In this document: positions 45,812 through 59,203 of the stretch, one piece after another
Layout of the letters: the number at the start of each line of letters is the position of its first letter
How positions within the stretch are numbered: the stretch's first letter is position 1
DNA from: Verticillium longisporum
Taxonomy: Eukaryota > Ascomycota > Sordariomycetes > Glomerellales > Plectosphaerellaceae
Direction of reading: 5' to 3'
Assembly: GCA_019188255.1 (NCBI GenBank)
Contig: JAETXT010000005.1
Span: 1 to 64,000, forward strand
Length of the DNA: 64,000 bases
The notes under the pieces: generated by a model
What the model was told of the DNA's origin: nothing
The model's database searches: none
Seen by the model: the letters and a program-made list of their open reading frames with translations, nothing else
Position numbers and translations under genes: made by a program

Positions 45812-48800
45812 CTAGTCCGCTTTGCGGAGCGGTTGCTTTGCTGTTTTGCTGATCGCGGGGTCGTCGTTTTTGCTTCTGGGGTGCTCGTTTTTAGGCTTTG
45901 CTGCATTTTTGCTAATATCAATTGCCTTTGCCCCCTGACTGTTCTTTTCTTGACGTTTGACCCATCCTTCAATCCTGATTGTGACTTCGTTAGAGCTCAC
46001 TAGCGCTTCCAGTGCCTGGTTTGGCGCTCCCTTGGTCATTGAATCTGCAGGGTTATCGCCTCCGGCGATCCAACGAATTTCGTCGACTTCGCGTTCTTCG
46101 TAGCTTTGCCGTAACGCCATGAGATCTATCATTAGGCGTTTCTCTGCTGTCGCGCTCAGTTGAACCAGGCATTGGTAGAGCGAGTAGCTGTCGGTGCAGA
46201 TAACCATCCGTGGGAGCGGCAGTTCTAAGCGTTTACAGATCTTTTGGAGCGTCTGTTTAAGGACATAAGCCGCGTCGAAGCCGCTAACCATCCCATAGAT
46301 CTCGCTAGCCAGAACTGAACGCGTAACCCGTTTACACTTAATGGATTGCCAATGGAGGATATTGCCGCGCACCGTGAAGGCGTTCTCCTGATCGCAGGAA
46401 CGTTCGTTACCAAGGAGGACAACGAATCCGATCTGTGAACTTAGGTCCTTATTGTTGGCGAAGGAGCCGTCAACAAATACGTAAAGTTGGGCCGTTGAGA
46501 GATCCAGGCGCACGTAATTCAGGCCACGGCCTGCGTTGGCGATCTGCCATTGTATGCGTTTGTTGAGCCGTTCAAAGTCGTCCTCCTGTGGGTTCTTGGC
46601 TTGGGCTGCAACAGAGAAATCGAAGGCTGCCTCTGGTTGACAGGTTGAAGCAATATAGGCACCGCGAGCTCTCTGGGCGATGTATTCCTGCTCTGAGCTC
46701 GCTGTCCCTGGGGTTACCAGCTCTAGGCGATCACCTTGGCCTTTCTGTTGAATCGTGAGATCTTCAGTTCCAACTTTGATGATACAGCCGTTGAAGACGC
46801 CGTCAGATCCTGCGTTAAGGACGGAAGCAGGCTTTGCCCGGAAGCCAGCGCTTTCGAGCTCTGTTTGTTCCTTTTGTATGAACGCGGGCTCTCCGAGGTT
46901 GAGGGTGTCGTCAGTCTGCATTCCGACCAGTCCAAAGCTCTCTCCAGCTCTGGTTAGAAGCAAACACGGATCGTAGCCCGTTGGAACGGCGTTTAGGCGC
47001 TCTCTGTGGTGGCGCTGATAGGTTACAAACCAATGGAGACCTGACTCTGCGATGCCATAGAGCGGCTTCACAACGTGGAAGACGATTCCGTCGGGGTATC
47101 TATGCTGTAGCTCCTTGGGAACGCGCAGGAGAACGTTGCGTAACAGATCTGTAGCGCTCTGGGTGTAGGCTTGACTGATATCACGGAGCATCAACTGGTG
47201 GCCACGTTGCTGTAGCGTTGGGGTGATCGCTAGGATCAGTCGTTGGCTACAGCGCATGATCGTGGGCGACTGCGTTAGCAGGGTTGTCTTCTCCCAGTCA
47301 CTGTGTCCCTGAACCACCAGTCTTGACTTCTCATATGGGGCTTGAGGGAGGCCTTTCACCTCTCTTACAAGCCGGCATCCAAAGATCTTAGCACTGGGAA
47401 ACGCGGATCTCCTGATCGGCACGATCACTCCAGCTGCCAGGAGTGAGTCGATTTCCTCCCAGTCGGACTGTTCAAATGGCTTCCCAGGGGTCGTTATTCT
47501 GCCTTCATTGCGTAGTTGAACAGCTAGGTCGTACCCCTGCTGTTCCCTTTTGACAATGAATTGGCGCTCGATCTGTGAAGTCCCGGTCGCACTGCTCTTG
47601 CGATCCGTGAAAGCCGCCTGTAACAGATTCGTGGCGTTTGTTGACTTCCTGGGTCTCCCGCGTCGTCGTGGTAGAATTGGCTCTGGGTACTCAAATGGTT
47701 CTGGGGTCTCTGGAGTTCGAACCACTATTGTCTCCCCAGCCTGCTGATCCGGCGATCTGTTGTACGGCTTAACGTGTGTTCCTCTGAACTCCGTTGGGCC
47801 GTTAACCATTTCGACCGTGACCGCCGTGTCAGAAACCGATATGACCTTGTAGGGACCGGTCCATTTCTCCCGCTCTCGGAACACAAGAACGTCGCTTCCC
47901 AGCTCCAGCGATCTCGGCAGCAACTGCTTGGTATCTGGTCCGTTACGGGTATTGAGAGCGTCATTGACCTTCCGCTTGGCGACCATTCGCCGAAGCTCCG
48001 CCATCGCCTTATTGACCGCTTCGGCGCGCTGCGCCTGGGTCGCGGTGGGCGCTGAGTTGGCGGTGATCCTGGGCATCGCCCCGAATACGAGCAGTGTAGG
48101 CACTAATCCGTTGGGCCCAGCGGTGTCGTTTACCGCCTTCACAGCTCCTTGAAGCAGCGATTCTAGGCTCGTGTCGCGAGACTCTGCCTTCAAGATCTCG
48201 TACGCTCTGCGTATCGGCTTATGGTAGCTCTCAACCTTGCCGATTGACCAATGGGCCTCTACAGGGATCTGATGGCAGGTCATGCCTAGGAGGCGTGCCT
48301 CTGCCCTGAACTCTGCGGAGGCAAAGTTCGTTCCAGCGTCAACAGTTACGACGTCTGGAGGCCCAAGGTATGTATCCAACCAGCACCTCTTGAGAGCTTC
48401 CCACGTCGCGCGAGCTGTGAAATTGGGAATGAAAGTTGCGGACTGGAATCCTGTGCTCGCGTCGATCACATGAAGAACGGGCTTTCCATCCAAGTGCATA
48501 ATATCGACCAAAATCTCGTAATTGAAGTCGATATCTGACCTCAGGGCAAACTTGAAGCGTTGCGGGGACTTCCCTTTGATCTGACAATGGTGGCAGAAGC
48601 GGTTTATCAGCTCCAGAGCGTCCCGATTCACGTCCTGGTCTGCTCTCTGGAGCAGGTTCCATAGCTTCTCTACAGATGGGTGACCGAACCGCTTGTGAAT
48701 GCGTCGGAGCTCTGCTTCTGTCAGAAACGCTGCTCCATCGCTCTCTGTCCCCATCATGTATGTGATCCCGGAGCTGGTATGGGTCTTCGTATCCAGGAAG

Positions 48801-50967
48801 AACCATGGGTGGCCCCATTTGCGAAAAATGGGCGTACGCTCCTGGATCTCCCCAACGCGCTTTACCAGCTCGTTACGCGTGTTGTCTAGGTAGACTCCGA
48901 GATCGTCCATATCCTTGATGCAAAGCAGGAATGGGGTATCCGTTGGGACGATATGGAACGTGATTCTCCCAATTGGCGTTGGAACAGTGATCTCCTCCGT
49001 CGTGGAAATGGGATTTCCTGCTCCGAATCTCACTCTGGCCCCTATTCCCTGCTTGTTGACTGTTAGGCTTGGTATTAGGGCTATTAGGGCCCTTGTTTGT
49101 GAAGCTCCTGCTGTGGAAACTGATGCCGCGCCTGTATCAGGGATGATGCCGTACCACGTGGAAGTGCTATTGATCTGATACTGGGTGAAGAGCTGCTCTA
49201 TCGGAGCTGTCATTTCAGCCTTCGGACTGCTCCCCCTGATTCTGTGTTGGAACGACTCATTTGCTAGGAAGTGTGCAGTATGGGCATTCATCAGTTCGCT
49301 CTCGGGATCAGACCCAAAGGCATCGTCTGCTCCCAGCTCATCGGAAGTGGGATTGTCTGATTCCGAGCTCTCAGCAGGTTCCATTGCTGTTAAAAACTGA
49401 CGGTATCCCTTCCGCTGATCCCCACGCGCTTCCTGCATGCGTTTCCACTGCTCTTTCGAACGTTGTTGCTCCTCGGGAGAGTGCTTCGTCGATCTGCAGT
49501 CTCGTTTAGAGCATATCCAGCATTTGCGAATTCTGGATGGCTGACGATCATTGGTTCTGCGTACCGACTGCTCTCTGCGATCTCCCCTTCCACTGGCTTG
49601 GCGATATCCGCTCCCATAACGTCTGTCGGTGTAGAAGTGCCCAGGCGTTCTGGTGTTCTCCTCCACCTTCAGTGTGCTCTTGAGCTGTGCGGATAGCGCA
49701 TTGAAAGATCGCTCCGGCCTTGCTAGTGCAATCTTCAGCTCTGGGACGCCTTGAACCGCCCTCAGAGTGTTCACATAGAGATGAGTCTCTTCCTTGAACG
49801 CAGGGCCAAGTGCTCTCTGGCACCGCTGAAGCCTATCCAGAAGGATCTGGAGAACTTCCATTCGCGGCTTTCCTGCGTTATCAGCTTCTGCCGCTATAGA
49901 GTGGAACGTCATCGAGCTCCAGTCTGTATGATACTGTGCTCTGTTGATCTCCGAATCGAACTGTTGTTTGATCGCTAGGTACATTTGACGGAGTCCCATG
50001 CTCCGGTTCATGTGCTCTAGGAAGAAAGTTTGCGCGCGCCCTGAAAGTATACTCGGGAAGAGCGCGTGGAGCTGCGTATAGCGGATTTGCAGCAGTTCGC
50101 AAACGTCCGTGAAGATACGCATTTTATCGTCAAGGATATCGTATGTCTCCCCAGAGTAATTGCTCTCCTTGTTCCAGAGCGATGCGAATTGCTTGATTAC
50201 AGCTCCGTCGATCGGTGAATTCACCGATTCGTGTGGCGGCAGAGCATGGTACCAAGCTGGTGGGTTCTGGGTGACATTTGGGGGTGGGGTCTCATTTCTT
50301 CGCGATTGAGGCGTGATCTCTCGTTGGTGGATTGCCTGCTCCGTTGATCAGACAACCCTGGAACCAGGGGCTGTCGGGGATCTGTCCTCCCCGTTCGTAG
50401 TTTTCGGATTTGGGATAGCTGGGCGTTCCCCGTGGGTTGCTGCTCGTCGTCCCACTGGTCTCGCTGTTCCTCTGCTCTTTGGAGCACTGAATCCCGGTCG
50501 GCAGTGATCGACTCCGTCGCGTCGGGCATCTCTTCCCATGAAAGCATTGGGACTAGTCTCTTCGACGTCTTAGCGTTTGCTGCTCCTGGAAGAGGGATCC
50601 CGCGCTCTGCTAGATACACCTTCAGCGCTCGAGTGATCGTTGTATTGCAGGAGTCAAAGTCCTCTTCGGTCCAGCCCTGGAAGTCTTCGATAAACGCCTC
50701 CAGGAGGTGAACTCCCTTCATGGTCCCGTATGCGCTCATTGCCTTAAGGATCCAGGCGCTCTTGAGATCTGCGGATGCCGAATCCAGTGATCCAGGGAAC
50801 CGTGATTCTGCTCCATTAACGATGAAGTCAATATCGAGACCCTTCCTGACCTTCTGCGTTAGGCGTGATATGCCGAGTTCTTCCAGAATGCCGTCGAACT
50901 CCTGTTGCATCTTTTCAGCGCTCTCTGGCTCTGTCACGGAGCTATTGCCGTGATCCGAGGAGCTCAT
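45812..50967 (-). CDS. Copia Gag-Pol polyprotein, one frameshift near the end of Gag
   Basis: Encodes Gag, protease, integrase, reverse transcriptase and RNase H in that copia order. The first ATG of the frame is at 50967 (MSSSDHGNSS). Gag holds ELGISRLTQKVRKG and, after the break, a CWICSKRDCRSTKH cysteine-histidine motif. The protease has IPDTGAAS. Integrase begins with HKRFGHPSVEKLW and CHHC (HHCC zinc site), then DIMHLDG, DAGTNFAS and a K-E site in IGKVESYHK. Reverse transcriptase has DISQAYTQS and MQTDDTLNLG, where copia elements usually show YVDD. RNase H follows from YVFVDGSFANN. Frames 50967-50221 and 50224-45812 join if one base is restored near 50327; the RIP copy keeps it at 21201. 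The upstream in-frame TTG at 51048 is not needed as a start. Confidence 0.93.
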
Positions 50968-51048
50968 TGTCGCTGATTTTGTTGAAGCTCTGCTACGGCT
51001 GATTGACTGTTCCGTAGAGCTTCGTTTGTCGGGTTTGGTGGCTAGCAA

Positions 51049-51310
51049 TATAGCCTAGGTGGTGATCTTGGGCGTAGGAGTCCTGAGGTACTCGAAGCAG
51101 ACGGTGCTCCTACAGATCACGTAACAGGGGATTTCCCTGCTACCAAGCTCTCACAAGAGTCCTGAAGTACTCAAAGCAAACGGTGCTCTTGCGATCACTT
51201 GTAAAGTGTAACCGATGAGCTCACGCACAGCGAATTTGCTATCCGTGGGATCGATCCTGACTTTTCCAGCTCTAGCTGTTCTGTGTTACGTTGAACGCAA
51301 CACTGATCAG
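51049..51310 (-). other. Copia leader with a perfect palindrome at the LTR junction
   Basis: Non-coding leader between the 5' LTR and Gag. The junction carries the 18-bp palindrome CAACACTGATCAGTGTTG (51298-51315), half in the LTR end and half in the leader, exactly where a primer-binding site is expected. I could not match the adjoining sequence to a tRNA end. Confidence 0.6.
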
Positions 51311-51596
51311 TGTTGAGAGGGCTTCACTGCTTATGTGAACCCCGTTTCATTGCTTTGGCTGTGCCTGAGAGCTCTGAATAGGTAGGGTAGGTGATATAAG
51401 TCTTGTGATGTAGTTGATGATCTCTCTCTGAATTACCACTACCTACGTGAGTCAGATATACCCATCTGATTCACCGATCACGTAAGCTGTGATTCACGTG
51501 CTCCTGAGAGCTGTGAATCCCAGCCACGGTGATCACCATATCGGTGATCCCCTACCGAGATCACTGCCCTAGGGAACCCCTAATATTGGTTCAACA
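51311..51596 (-). repeat. 5' LTR of the intact copia element
   Basis: 286 bp, reads the same as the LTR at 45148-45433; followed by the TAATC target duplication. Confidence 0.95.
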
Positions 51597-54500
51597 TAAT
51601 CCGATAATTTAAAGATTAATTATTTAATAAACGCTCTAAGCTAAGAGCTATCCTATTATTTAATTATTATAAGCTTATTCTAAGAATATATTAATTAGAT
51701 TAAGAGAATATTATAGATCTTAGGAAAACTCGATAATATAATAAGAATTTATCGAGGATATAGCTAAAGCGAAATTATTACTCCTATATAGCGAGATTAC
51801 GATAAGGATATATATATATCTAATATTAACTAAATCGGGATTAAATAGGAGAAATAATTTATAAAGAAAGATATATAAATATATTATAAATATTAGAAGA
51901 AGGGATATATTATTTAATATTATAATAAATAATATAAAACCTAAGTTAGAATTATAAAAGCTATTATTAATATATAATTATAATAAAGCTATAATAATAA
52001 AAGGTTAATAGGAGATACTAGTAAATCGGAATAAGACTTAGGAAAAGAAGAACCCTAATATAAAGTCGAATATTAAGGAAATTAAGGGGTAAAGACTTAG
52101 GATAGGATATATTTTAATAATTTATATATTATAAATTAATAATAATAAGAGTATTTATAAATAAATATTTAATCTAAGCCCTTATAGATTCTAATTATAA
52201 TTATTATATAGCTATAAACGAAACCCTTATAAGGAAACTTTATTTATTTATAGTTAATAAAAGAAGATACCCTTTTAGCGGTTTCTTAATATAAATAGAT
52301 ATATAAATAAATAGAAGTATTATTATATTACCCCTAAATATAGGAGGCTATATCTAAATAATATATATTTATATAATACTTAGCCTAATAAATAACCTAT
52401 TCCTAGGCTTATTTTAGATATAATCTAATAATATCCTCTTAAACCCTTAGAAGGATTACTTATAGTATAATTTAATATAGATATACTTATAAATAGGAGG
52501 AGAAATAGAAATGAAGGTCTCTTAAGAAATAAGAGTAATAAAGCTAGTAATTAATAGTATATTTATAGCTAAGTATTAGCGGGCCTATAGAGGAACGATA
52601 AAGGGAAATCCGCTAATTATATAATTAGAATAATAAGCCTCTTAGATATTATTAGAGTATTAGTATTAAAGACTATTATTTAGCCTAAAGACTTTATATC
52701 TATAAATATCTTATAGGAATTCCTTAATCTATTTTTAGCTAAGAAAATAGAAGAGCTACCCCTATACCGACCTAGTATAGATTACGAAGTAAACCTAGAA
52801 TAAGATAATAATAGTAAAGAAGCTAAATGACTCTAAGGGCTATTATATTAAATAAACTAAGAAGAGCTCTTAATTCTAAAGAAGACCTTAATAGACCTCC
52901 TCGATAAAGGATTTATATAAGCTAGTAATTTAATTAATTTAGCATTAATACTCTTTATAAAGAAACTAGGAGGAGGACTATATTTTTACTATAATTATAG
53001 AATACTTAATATAATATTAAAATAAGATTATTACCCTTTATTATTAATTATAGAGATACTTTATAATTTAATTAATATAAAATAGTTTACGAAACTTAAT
53101 ATAATAATAGCTTTCTATAAGATTAGGATAATACTTAGGTATAAGGAGAAAATAGCCTTTAGGATATAATTTAGGCTATTTAAATAGCTAATATACTTAT
53201 TTAATTTAAATAATATTCTAATAACTTTCTAGAGGTATATTAATAATATCCTTAAAGAGTATCTAGATAATTATATTATAATATATATAAATAATATCCT
53301 AATCTACTCTAATAGGTCTTAGAGGGATTATAAAGCGAAAGTCTAGTAAGTACTTAAATTATTTATAATAGCTAAGCTATATTTTAATTTAAAGAAATAT
53401 AAGTTTAATATAATTAAAGTAAAGTACCTCGGATTTATTATCGAGGCTAGAAAAGGGGTATTTTATAACCCTAAAAAGCTAAGAGCTATCTTAGAATAGG
53501 AGATATTAATAATAGTTATAGGGATATAGAGTTTCTTTAGCTTCGTAAATTATTATTATATCTTTATATAGGACTTTATAGAATTAATAGTACTTTTAAT
53601 AAAACTTATTAAAAAGAATATAGTTTTTAAATAAAGAAGCGAAGAGGAAATAGCATTCTAAGAGCTAAAAAGGCGCTTCTAAGAAAAGCTAATACTTATA
53701 GACTTCGATTTAGCCCTATATACTTTAATAGAAATTAACTATTCTAGGATAGCTATAAGAGGAGTAATATCTTAAATAATTAAAGATAGCTAATAAAGGG
53801 TAATAATATATTATTCTTATAAACTAATAAAAGCTAAATATAATTACCCTATCTATAATAAAGAGCTCCTAGTAATAATCTAGTATTTAGAAGTTTAGAA
53901 GATAGAGCTAAAAAGCTATAAGTTTATTATATTAATTAATTATAAGAACTTAGAATACTTTATAATTAAGTAAGATCTATTAGAAAGATAGAATCGCTAG
54001 GCTAGATAGTTAGTAGAGTTTAACTTCTAGCTAGTATATAGGAAGGGTAGTAAGAACGTAGCTATAGATATATTCTCCTATTATAAATAAGATATAGTAT
54101 TAACTAGAATATATAGTCTAATATAAATATACTATTTATAGATATTTAATAATAATATTATAAAAAGTTACTAAGAATATACTCTAAATATTAAATATAT
54201 TAATATAATTAAGGGATTTAAAGTATACTTCCTAGTAGATATTAAGCTTAAGAGATTTTAGATCGAAGCCTAGGAAGGGGATTAATAATATTATATTATA
54301 AAAGTAATAATTTTATAAAGAGATTACTAATTTTCCCTAATTTATAATTAAGAGTATAGATATTAGAATATAGTATCGATACTATAAGCGATTTAACGTT
54401 TAGAGAGAGGAAATAGGTATTTAATAGCTAAGATAATAAAGTACTATAGATAAAAATTATCTAAAAGACCTACGATATTAAGACTTATAGCTATATAGAT

Positions 54501-55395
54501 AGGGATAATACGATTATAGCTATAGTCTAATAGTTCTTCTAGCTAGGGTAATTATAGGATATATAATAATTCCTTAGGAACTATAATATATATAGATAGT
54601 CGAAGATCTAATATAACTTAAAGTATAGCTTCTTAAAACCCCTATTAATCCTATAATATATCTATTATAACCTTATTATAGATTTTATAATAGACTTACT
54701 ATTAATAGGGCCTAGGAAGCTATATTATTTATAAGTAATTATTAATAGGCTCTCGAAATCGGTTACCCTAGAAGTAATAGGGTTAATAGACGTAGAAGCC
54801 TATACTAAATGGTTCTTAAACTACTACTTCCGATACTATAGAATACTAAAGTCGATAATTAATAATAGAAGCTCGAACTAGATAAGTAGATTCTAGGCTT
54901 ATTTCTATCTACTCGCTAATATAAAGTAGCGACTTAGTATAGTATATTATCTATAGATAGATAGGAATTTAGAATAGCTTAACTAGGAGATATAAGTATA
55001 CTTTAGGCCTTATATCTATTATATATAAGACGATTAGTATAGCTACTTAGTAACCGCTTAGCTAGTTATTAATAACTAAGCTAATTTAACGATTAAAGTA
55101 AGCCCCTTCTTCGCTACCTATAGTTACTACGTCGACTAGATATAAATCGGCTAGATACTATTATTAGGATATTACGAATTTAAAGCGAAAGAATTAATAG
55201 AATACCTCTAGGAAATAATGGACTTTATATAAGCTAGTATAATAGCGGCCTAGATAAGGATAGAGGAAAACGCTAATTACTAGAAGTAATTATTGGAAAG
55301 ATATAAAGTAGGTAACTATATATAGCTATTACTAATTAACTTTAAGATAAGGAGGCTATCTAAGAAGTTCGATTAATTATATTAGAAATACTATA

Positions 55396-57255
55396 ACGTA
55401 ATCCACAAGCGAGTGGTTCACCCATGCGAGTGGTTCACTTCACCCCGACCCGACAAACATTCCGAGGAAAACCTCAACCCAAACGCCGTAAATCAATTAA
55501 AATCACTCCTCCTCGTCTTTTGCAGACGATGAGATAGCTACCTGACAAGTTCTCGCGTTGTGGCCGGTCTTCCCGCATACGCTACAGCATCGTTTCTTCG
55601 GCTGGGACCACGACGCGGGACCCGGGTTCTGCAGCGTTTCCTCTTTTATCTGGATATCTACTTCCTTCTGAGCAATCTTGTCCTGTCCCTCGCCTACAGC
55701 CATGCTTCCTCCTTCCCGGAGACGTAGCTTTTTGGCCCTCCGGCGTCGGCTTAGTGTAGCATTTTCCTCTCGAAGGATCATAACCTCTGACTTCAAAAGA
55801 GCGATCTGGTGCATAACACCCCGCGTCCCCTTCGCAAGATAGTCAACAGCATCTAAAATTGACGTTGGGGAGCTTCCCTGGTGGCGTGAGATTCGCCCTT
55901 TGATGAAGTCAGTCTGGGAACCTGCCTCGAGCAGGTTAGTGGGCGTCTTAGAGACCCAAGAATCACGCTCCCCGTGGGACGTCCCCGGAGGCGTCGTCGT
56001 CCTCAACCTCACATCCAGCTTTGACAGGACTGTTTCCGGGTTATGGGGGACAAGCCCCGCTCCTCGAAAGCCTCCCTGGATGTTTTTTCTGTCATTGCTT
56101 GCTGAAATGCAGCCGAAAACGCCGGGAAGAAGTCCTCTTTGCTGATGTGCGTTGTACCCGCCCTCATCCTATCCTCGATTTGCCGACCGTATGCTTTCTT
56201 TAGTGGGCCAAAACACCCAACATCGAGAGGCTGGAGTAGATGTGACGAATGAGGAGGCATACAGAGTGTGATGATGTTGTTCTCCTTGCAGTAGAGTTCG
56301 AAGTCGACCGAGTGGTGACTTTCGTGGCCATCCAGGATCAGTAGGCGATAACCGCCCGAAGTACGGGACTTTGTATGCCTGTCAAAATGCCGAATCCATT
56401 CCAGACCAATATCATTCGTCGTCCAGCCGTTTGGAGATGTTGCGATTCTCCAGTCGCGAGAAATCGCGTCGTCCTGGTACCAGCTCGAGAGGTGGTACTT
56501 GCCCGAAACCACGATGAACGGCGGGACGGAGAAACCCAACGCGCCAACGCCCTGGATCACCGTAACCCATTCCCGGTTGCCTGGCTGCCTCATCTTCACA
56601 TTGGACCGTCTTTCCGAACTGGTCACGACCATTCCGTTGGCGATAACGCCCATCTGGAAGCCGGTCTCGTCAAAGTTGTACATGTCAGCCTCTTGGATGC
56701 CGTACTTGGCGATCATGTTATGCACGAGGCGGAACCACGCGTTTATCGCGTCCGGATCTTCGCATTGGGCCCTCTTGTAGTCGTACTTGCGAAAGAAACG
56801 CGTCCGGAGCTCTGGTTGCCGTTTGACGAAGTTTGCGGCCCAGTTCTTCCCGACGCGTGGCGCGTCACGGTCGGCAAGCAGGCGATTCGCCATATCTCCG
56901 ACCTCACCCAACCGGGGAGGGTAAGATCGCGCATCTAGGTCAAGGATATATTCGACAATAGTTTTCTCTTCTAGTACTGTTAATTTGGCAGAATTGGGCG
57001 GGCTTTCGCGTCGGGAGGGTTTGCCCTTCTGGCGTCGGAGGAGCGTCGTTAAGGGGACGGTGTAGATCCTCGCAGCACTCCGGGCGCTGAGGTTCGGGTC
57101 ATTGTCCATAGCTTGGATAGCAAGGAATAATTGACCTTCTTTTGAAAGAGTCTCCATCGCGGGCGGAGGTGGAATCTGTAGAATTCAGGTGTAGGTCGTG
57201 GGCCCGGGCGAAGTGAACCACTCGCTTGGGTGAACCACTCGCTTGTGGATTACGT
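55396..57255 (-). mobile_element. pogo/Fot1-like DNA transposon, family A, copy 3 (most complete)
   Basis: 1860 bp, flanked by TA, with complete inverted repeats. Inserted in the RIP-degraded gypsy interior and not RIP-mutated. It is the longest and cleanest of the three family A copies and serves as the reference for them. Its transposase has one frameshift at a run of six T (56084-56089). Confidence 0.95.
55503..57157 (-). pseudogene. pogo/Fot1-like DDE transposase, family A, with one frameshift
   Basis: Two frames (57157-56009 and 56012-55503) that become one of 552 codons if one A is added to a run of six on the coding strand. Copy 2 has seven at that place, which supports this. Domains in order: psq helix-turn-helix (residues about 10-50), CENP-B-type helix-turn-helix (about 65-130), DDE_1 core (about 165-345) with FDETGF, LLILDGH and LQPLDVG, then a coiled coil (LLKSEVMILREENATLSRRRR, split here as a heptad region) and a CCHC knuckle, CSVCGKTGHNARTC, near residue 535. 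Even as written, the first frame covers both DNA-binding domains and the catalytic core. With one base corrected this copy could be active. Confidence 0.9.
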
Positions 57256-59203
57256 TATAATAAAGGTTATTAGCTTATATATAGTAGAGCTTAATATACT
57301 AAGTAGGGTATACCCTAGGTTCTACGTAGACCTCCTCTATTATACCTATAACGACCCTTTACTAGAATAGCTAATATATAATAAGCGACCCGAGCCTATC
57401 TACGAGGATATTACTAGAATAATATAGCTAATCGACGAGATACTCTATATAAGGATATAGCGAAGAAATAGAGGGTCCTATCGAGAAATACTAATACTAT
57501 AATAAGGATACTCCGAATTAATATAGGAATTAATCTCTAGACTTAAAGATATTAATATATTAAAGGAATTCGAAGGATAATATAGCCTAATCTAAGAAAA
57601 TAATAAGCTTATAGACTCTTATTAATAAATAATTATAGTAAAAATAAAGAAGAAGCCTAGAGTAAACTATATAATTATAGTATATTTAACTTAGTCCTAA
57701 ATAGGTATTACTATTAATTAAATAGCCTATTAAAGTAGACCGCCCCTAAATAATATTAGAATAATAAATAAAAACTATAAACTAAAGGGGAGCTATTAAA
57801 GCAACTCCCCTATATCGATATAGCCTAAATAATATAAAAATATAATAAAAACGCCCTAGAAAAACTCTAAAAACGTAGTAAAGCTACTTATTCTTTATCC
57901 TAGGTAGTAGGCTCCTCTTTAGCGACCTTAGAGTCTATATCGGCCTTAGTAATAGCGATAAAGCGCTCGAGGAATAACTCTATATAACCGAGACTAGCCT
58001 AGATAGCTAGCTCGTAGGTAGTAAGGGCAGTACTAGTAAGCTATAAGAAAGTAGTAGGGGCAGGGGTAGTAATTATAGGGGATAGAGCGGCGGCCTTAAT
58101 AGTAGCCTTAGTATATATAGCGCGGATAGTATTCTTAGTCTAGTAGAATATAGCGATAGTGTCCTCTTAAGCGTAATAGGTCTATTATAAATTAGAAATA
58201 AACTAGAAGTAAAGATAGAGCGAGAACGTAAATATATTATAGTATTATCGTTAGCAATATAAGTAATAGTAGTATTAATAAGGGTAGTAATAATAGTATA
58301 AGCTTTAAGGATTATAGCGATATAGGGGTAATTAGTATAAACGTACTTAAAGAACTTATAGCTAATACCTATAATGAAAAACGTTAGAAAACGTAGCGAT
58401 ATTATAATATAGGAATACTTATTATACTAATTATAATATATATAGTTATAACTAAGTACGCCTAGGTACTACTCCTAGACGCTAATCTAAATATAATCGG
58501 TAATTAAGTAAACGATATAGGGGTAGTAGAACTAAGCGTACTAAGTACTAGCGCCTTTCTTAGAGCGCTTAAGTATAGAGGCGGGATTCTATTATAGAGT
58601 TAGTATAGGAAATATAATATATAATAAAGGTATTTATATTATTATTATTATTATTCTTAGAGTAAGTAATAATAATAATACTATTAAAGGTAGGAATACT
58701 ATAAATATAGGAGGTATAAGCGGATATCTAAAATATATTAATATTATACTATATTAATAATAATATAATAGTCTTATTATTATAATAATAATAGTATTTA
58801 TATAAGTCTATTAAAGTACTTAATATATTAGCGAAAATATAATAGCTAAGAAAGAACCGAGATAACTCTATAAGGATATATAAAACTTATAATAAACTAT
58901 TTTAACGATTATAGAGAAGTTAATAAGTATTAGCTTAAATATATAATATTTCTTATATTAGAATAGTAATTTACGAGGATAGGGGTAATAATAGTAATAA
59001 TATAAGTAGATAGAGTTAAAAAGAGAAAGAAACTCGAAACTTAACCTAGAATAATAAAGGAAACGTATAAAGGGAATAATAAATTCCTTATAAAAGCTAG
59101 CTATATTTACCTTAATAATTAAATAATAATACTATAATAAATAAATAGATTTACTTCGAAATTTACGATAAATATAATATATAACCTATATAAAGGGGGA
59201 TAT

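Larger units (their letters stand above)
45148..51596 (-). mobile_element. Nearly intact Ty1/copia retrotransposon, un-RIPped
   Basis: Inserted in the dead gypsy element with the 5-bp duplication TAATC (45143-45147 and 51597-51601). Both LTRs are 286 bp and read identical by eye, so the insertion is recent. A purine-rich tract (AAAGAAAAGAGAG in the element's sense) adjoins the 3' LTR at 45434-45460. One long Gag-Pol frame fills most of the interior, broken by one missing base. The RIP-destroyed relative at 14684-22470 shows that the family has been here for longer. Confidence 0.96.

Noticed and set aside
50221..50350. Programmed -1 frameshift between Gag and Pol
   Set aside because: No slippery heptamer was seen, and the RIP-mutated relative keeps the extra base that makes one frame.
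58620..58690. Tandem ATT/AAT repeats as a possible structured array
   Set aside because: A simple microsatellite in RIP-degraded DNA; no spacers of CRISPR type and none expected in a fungus.
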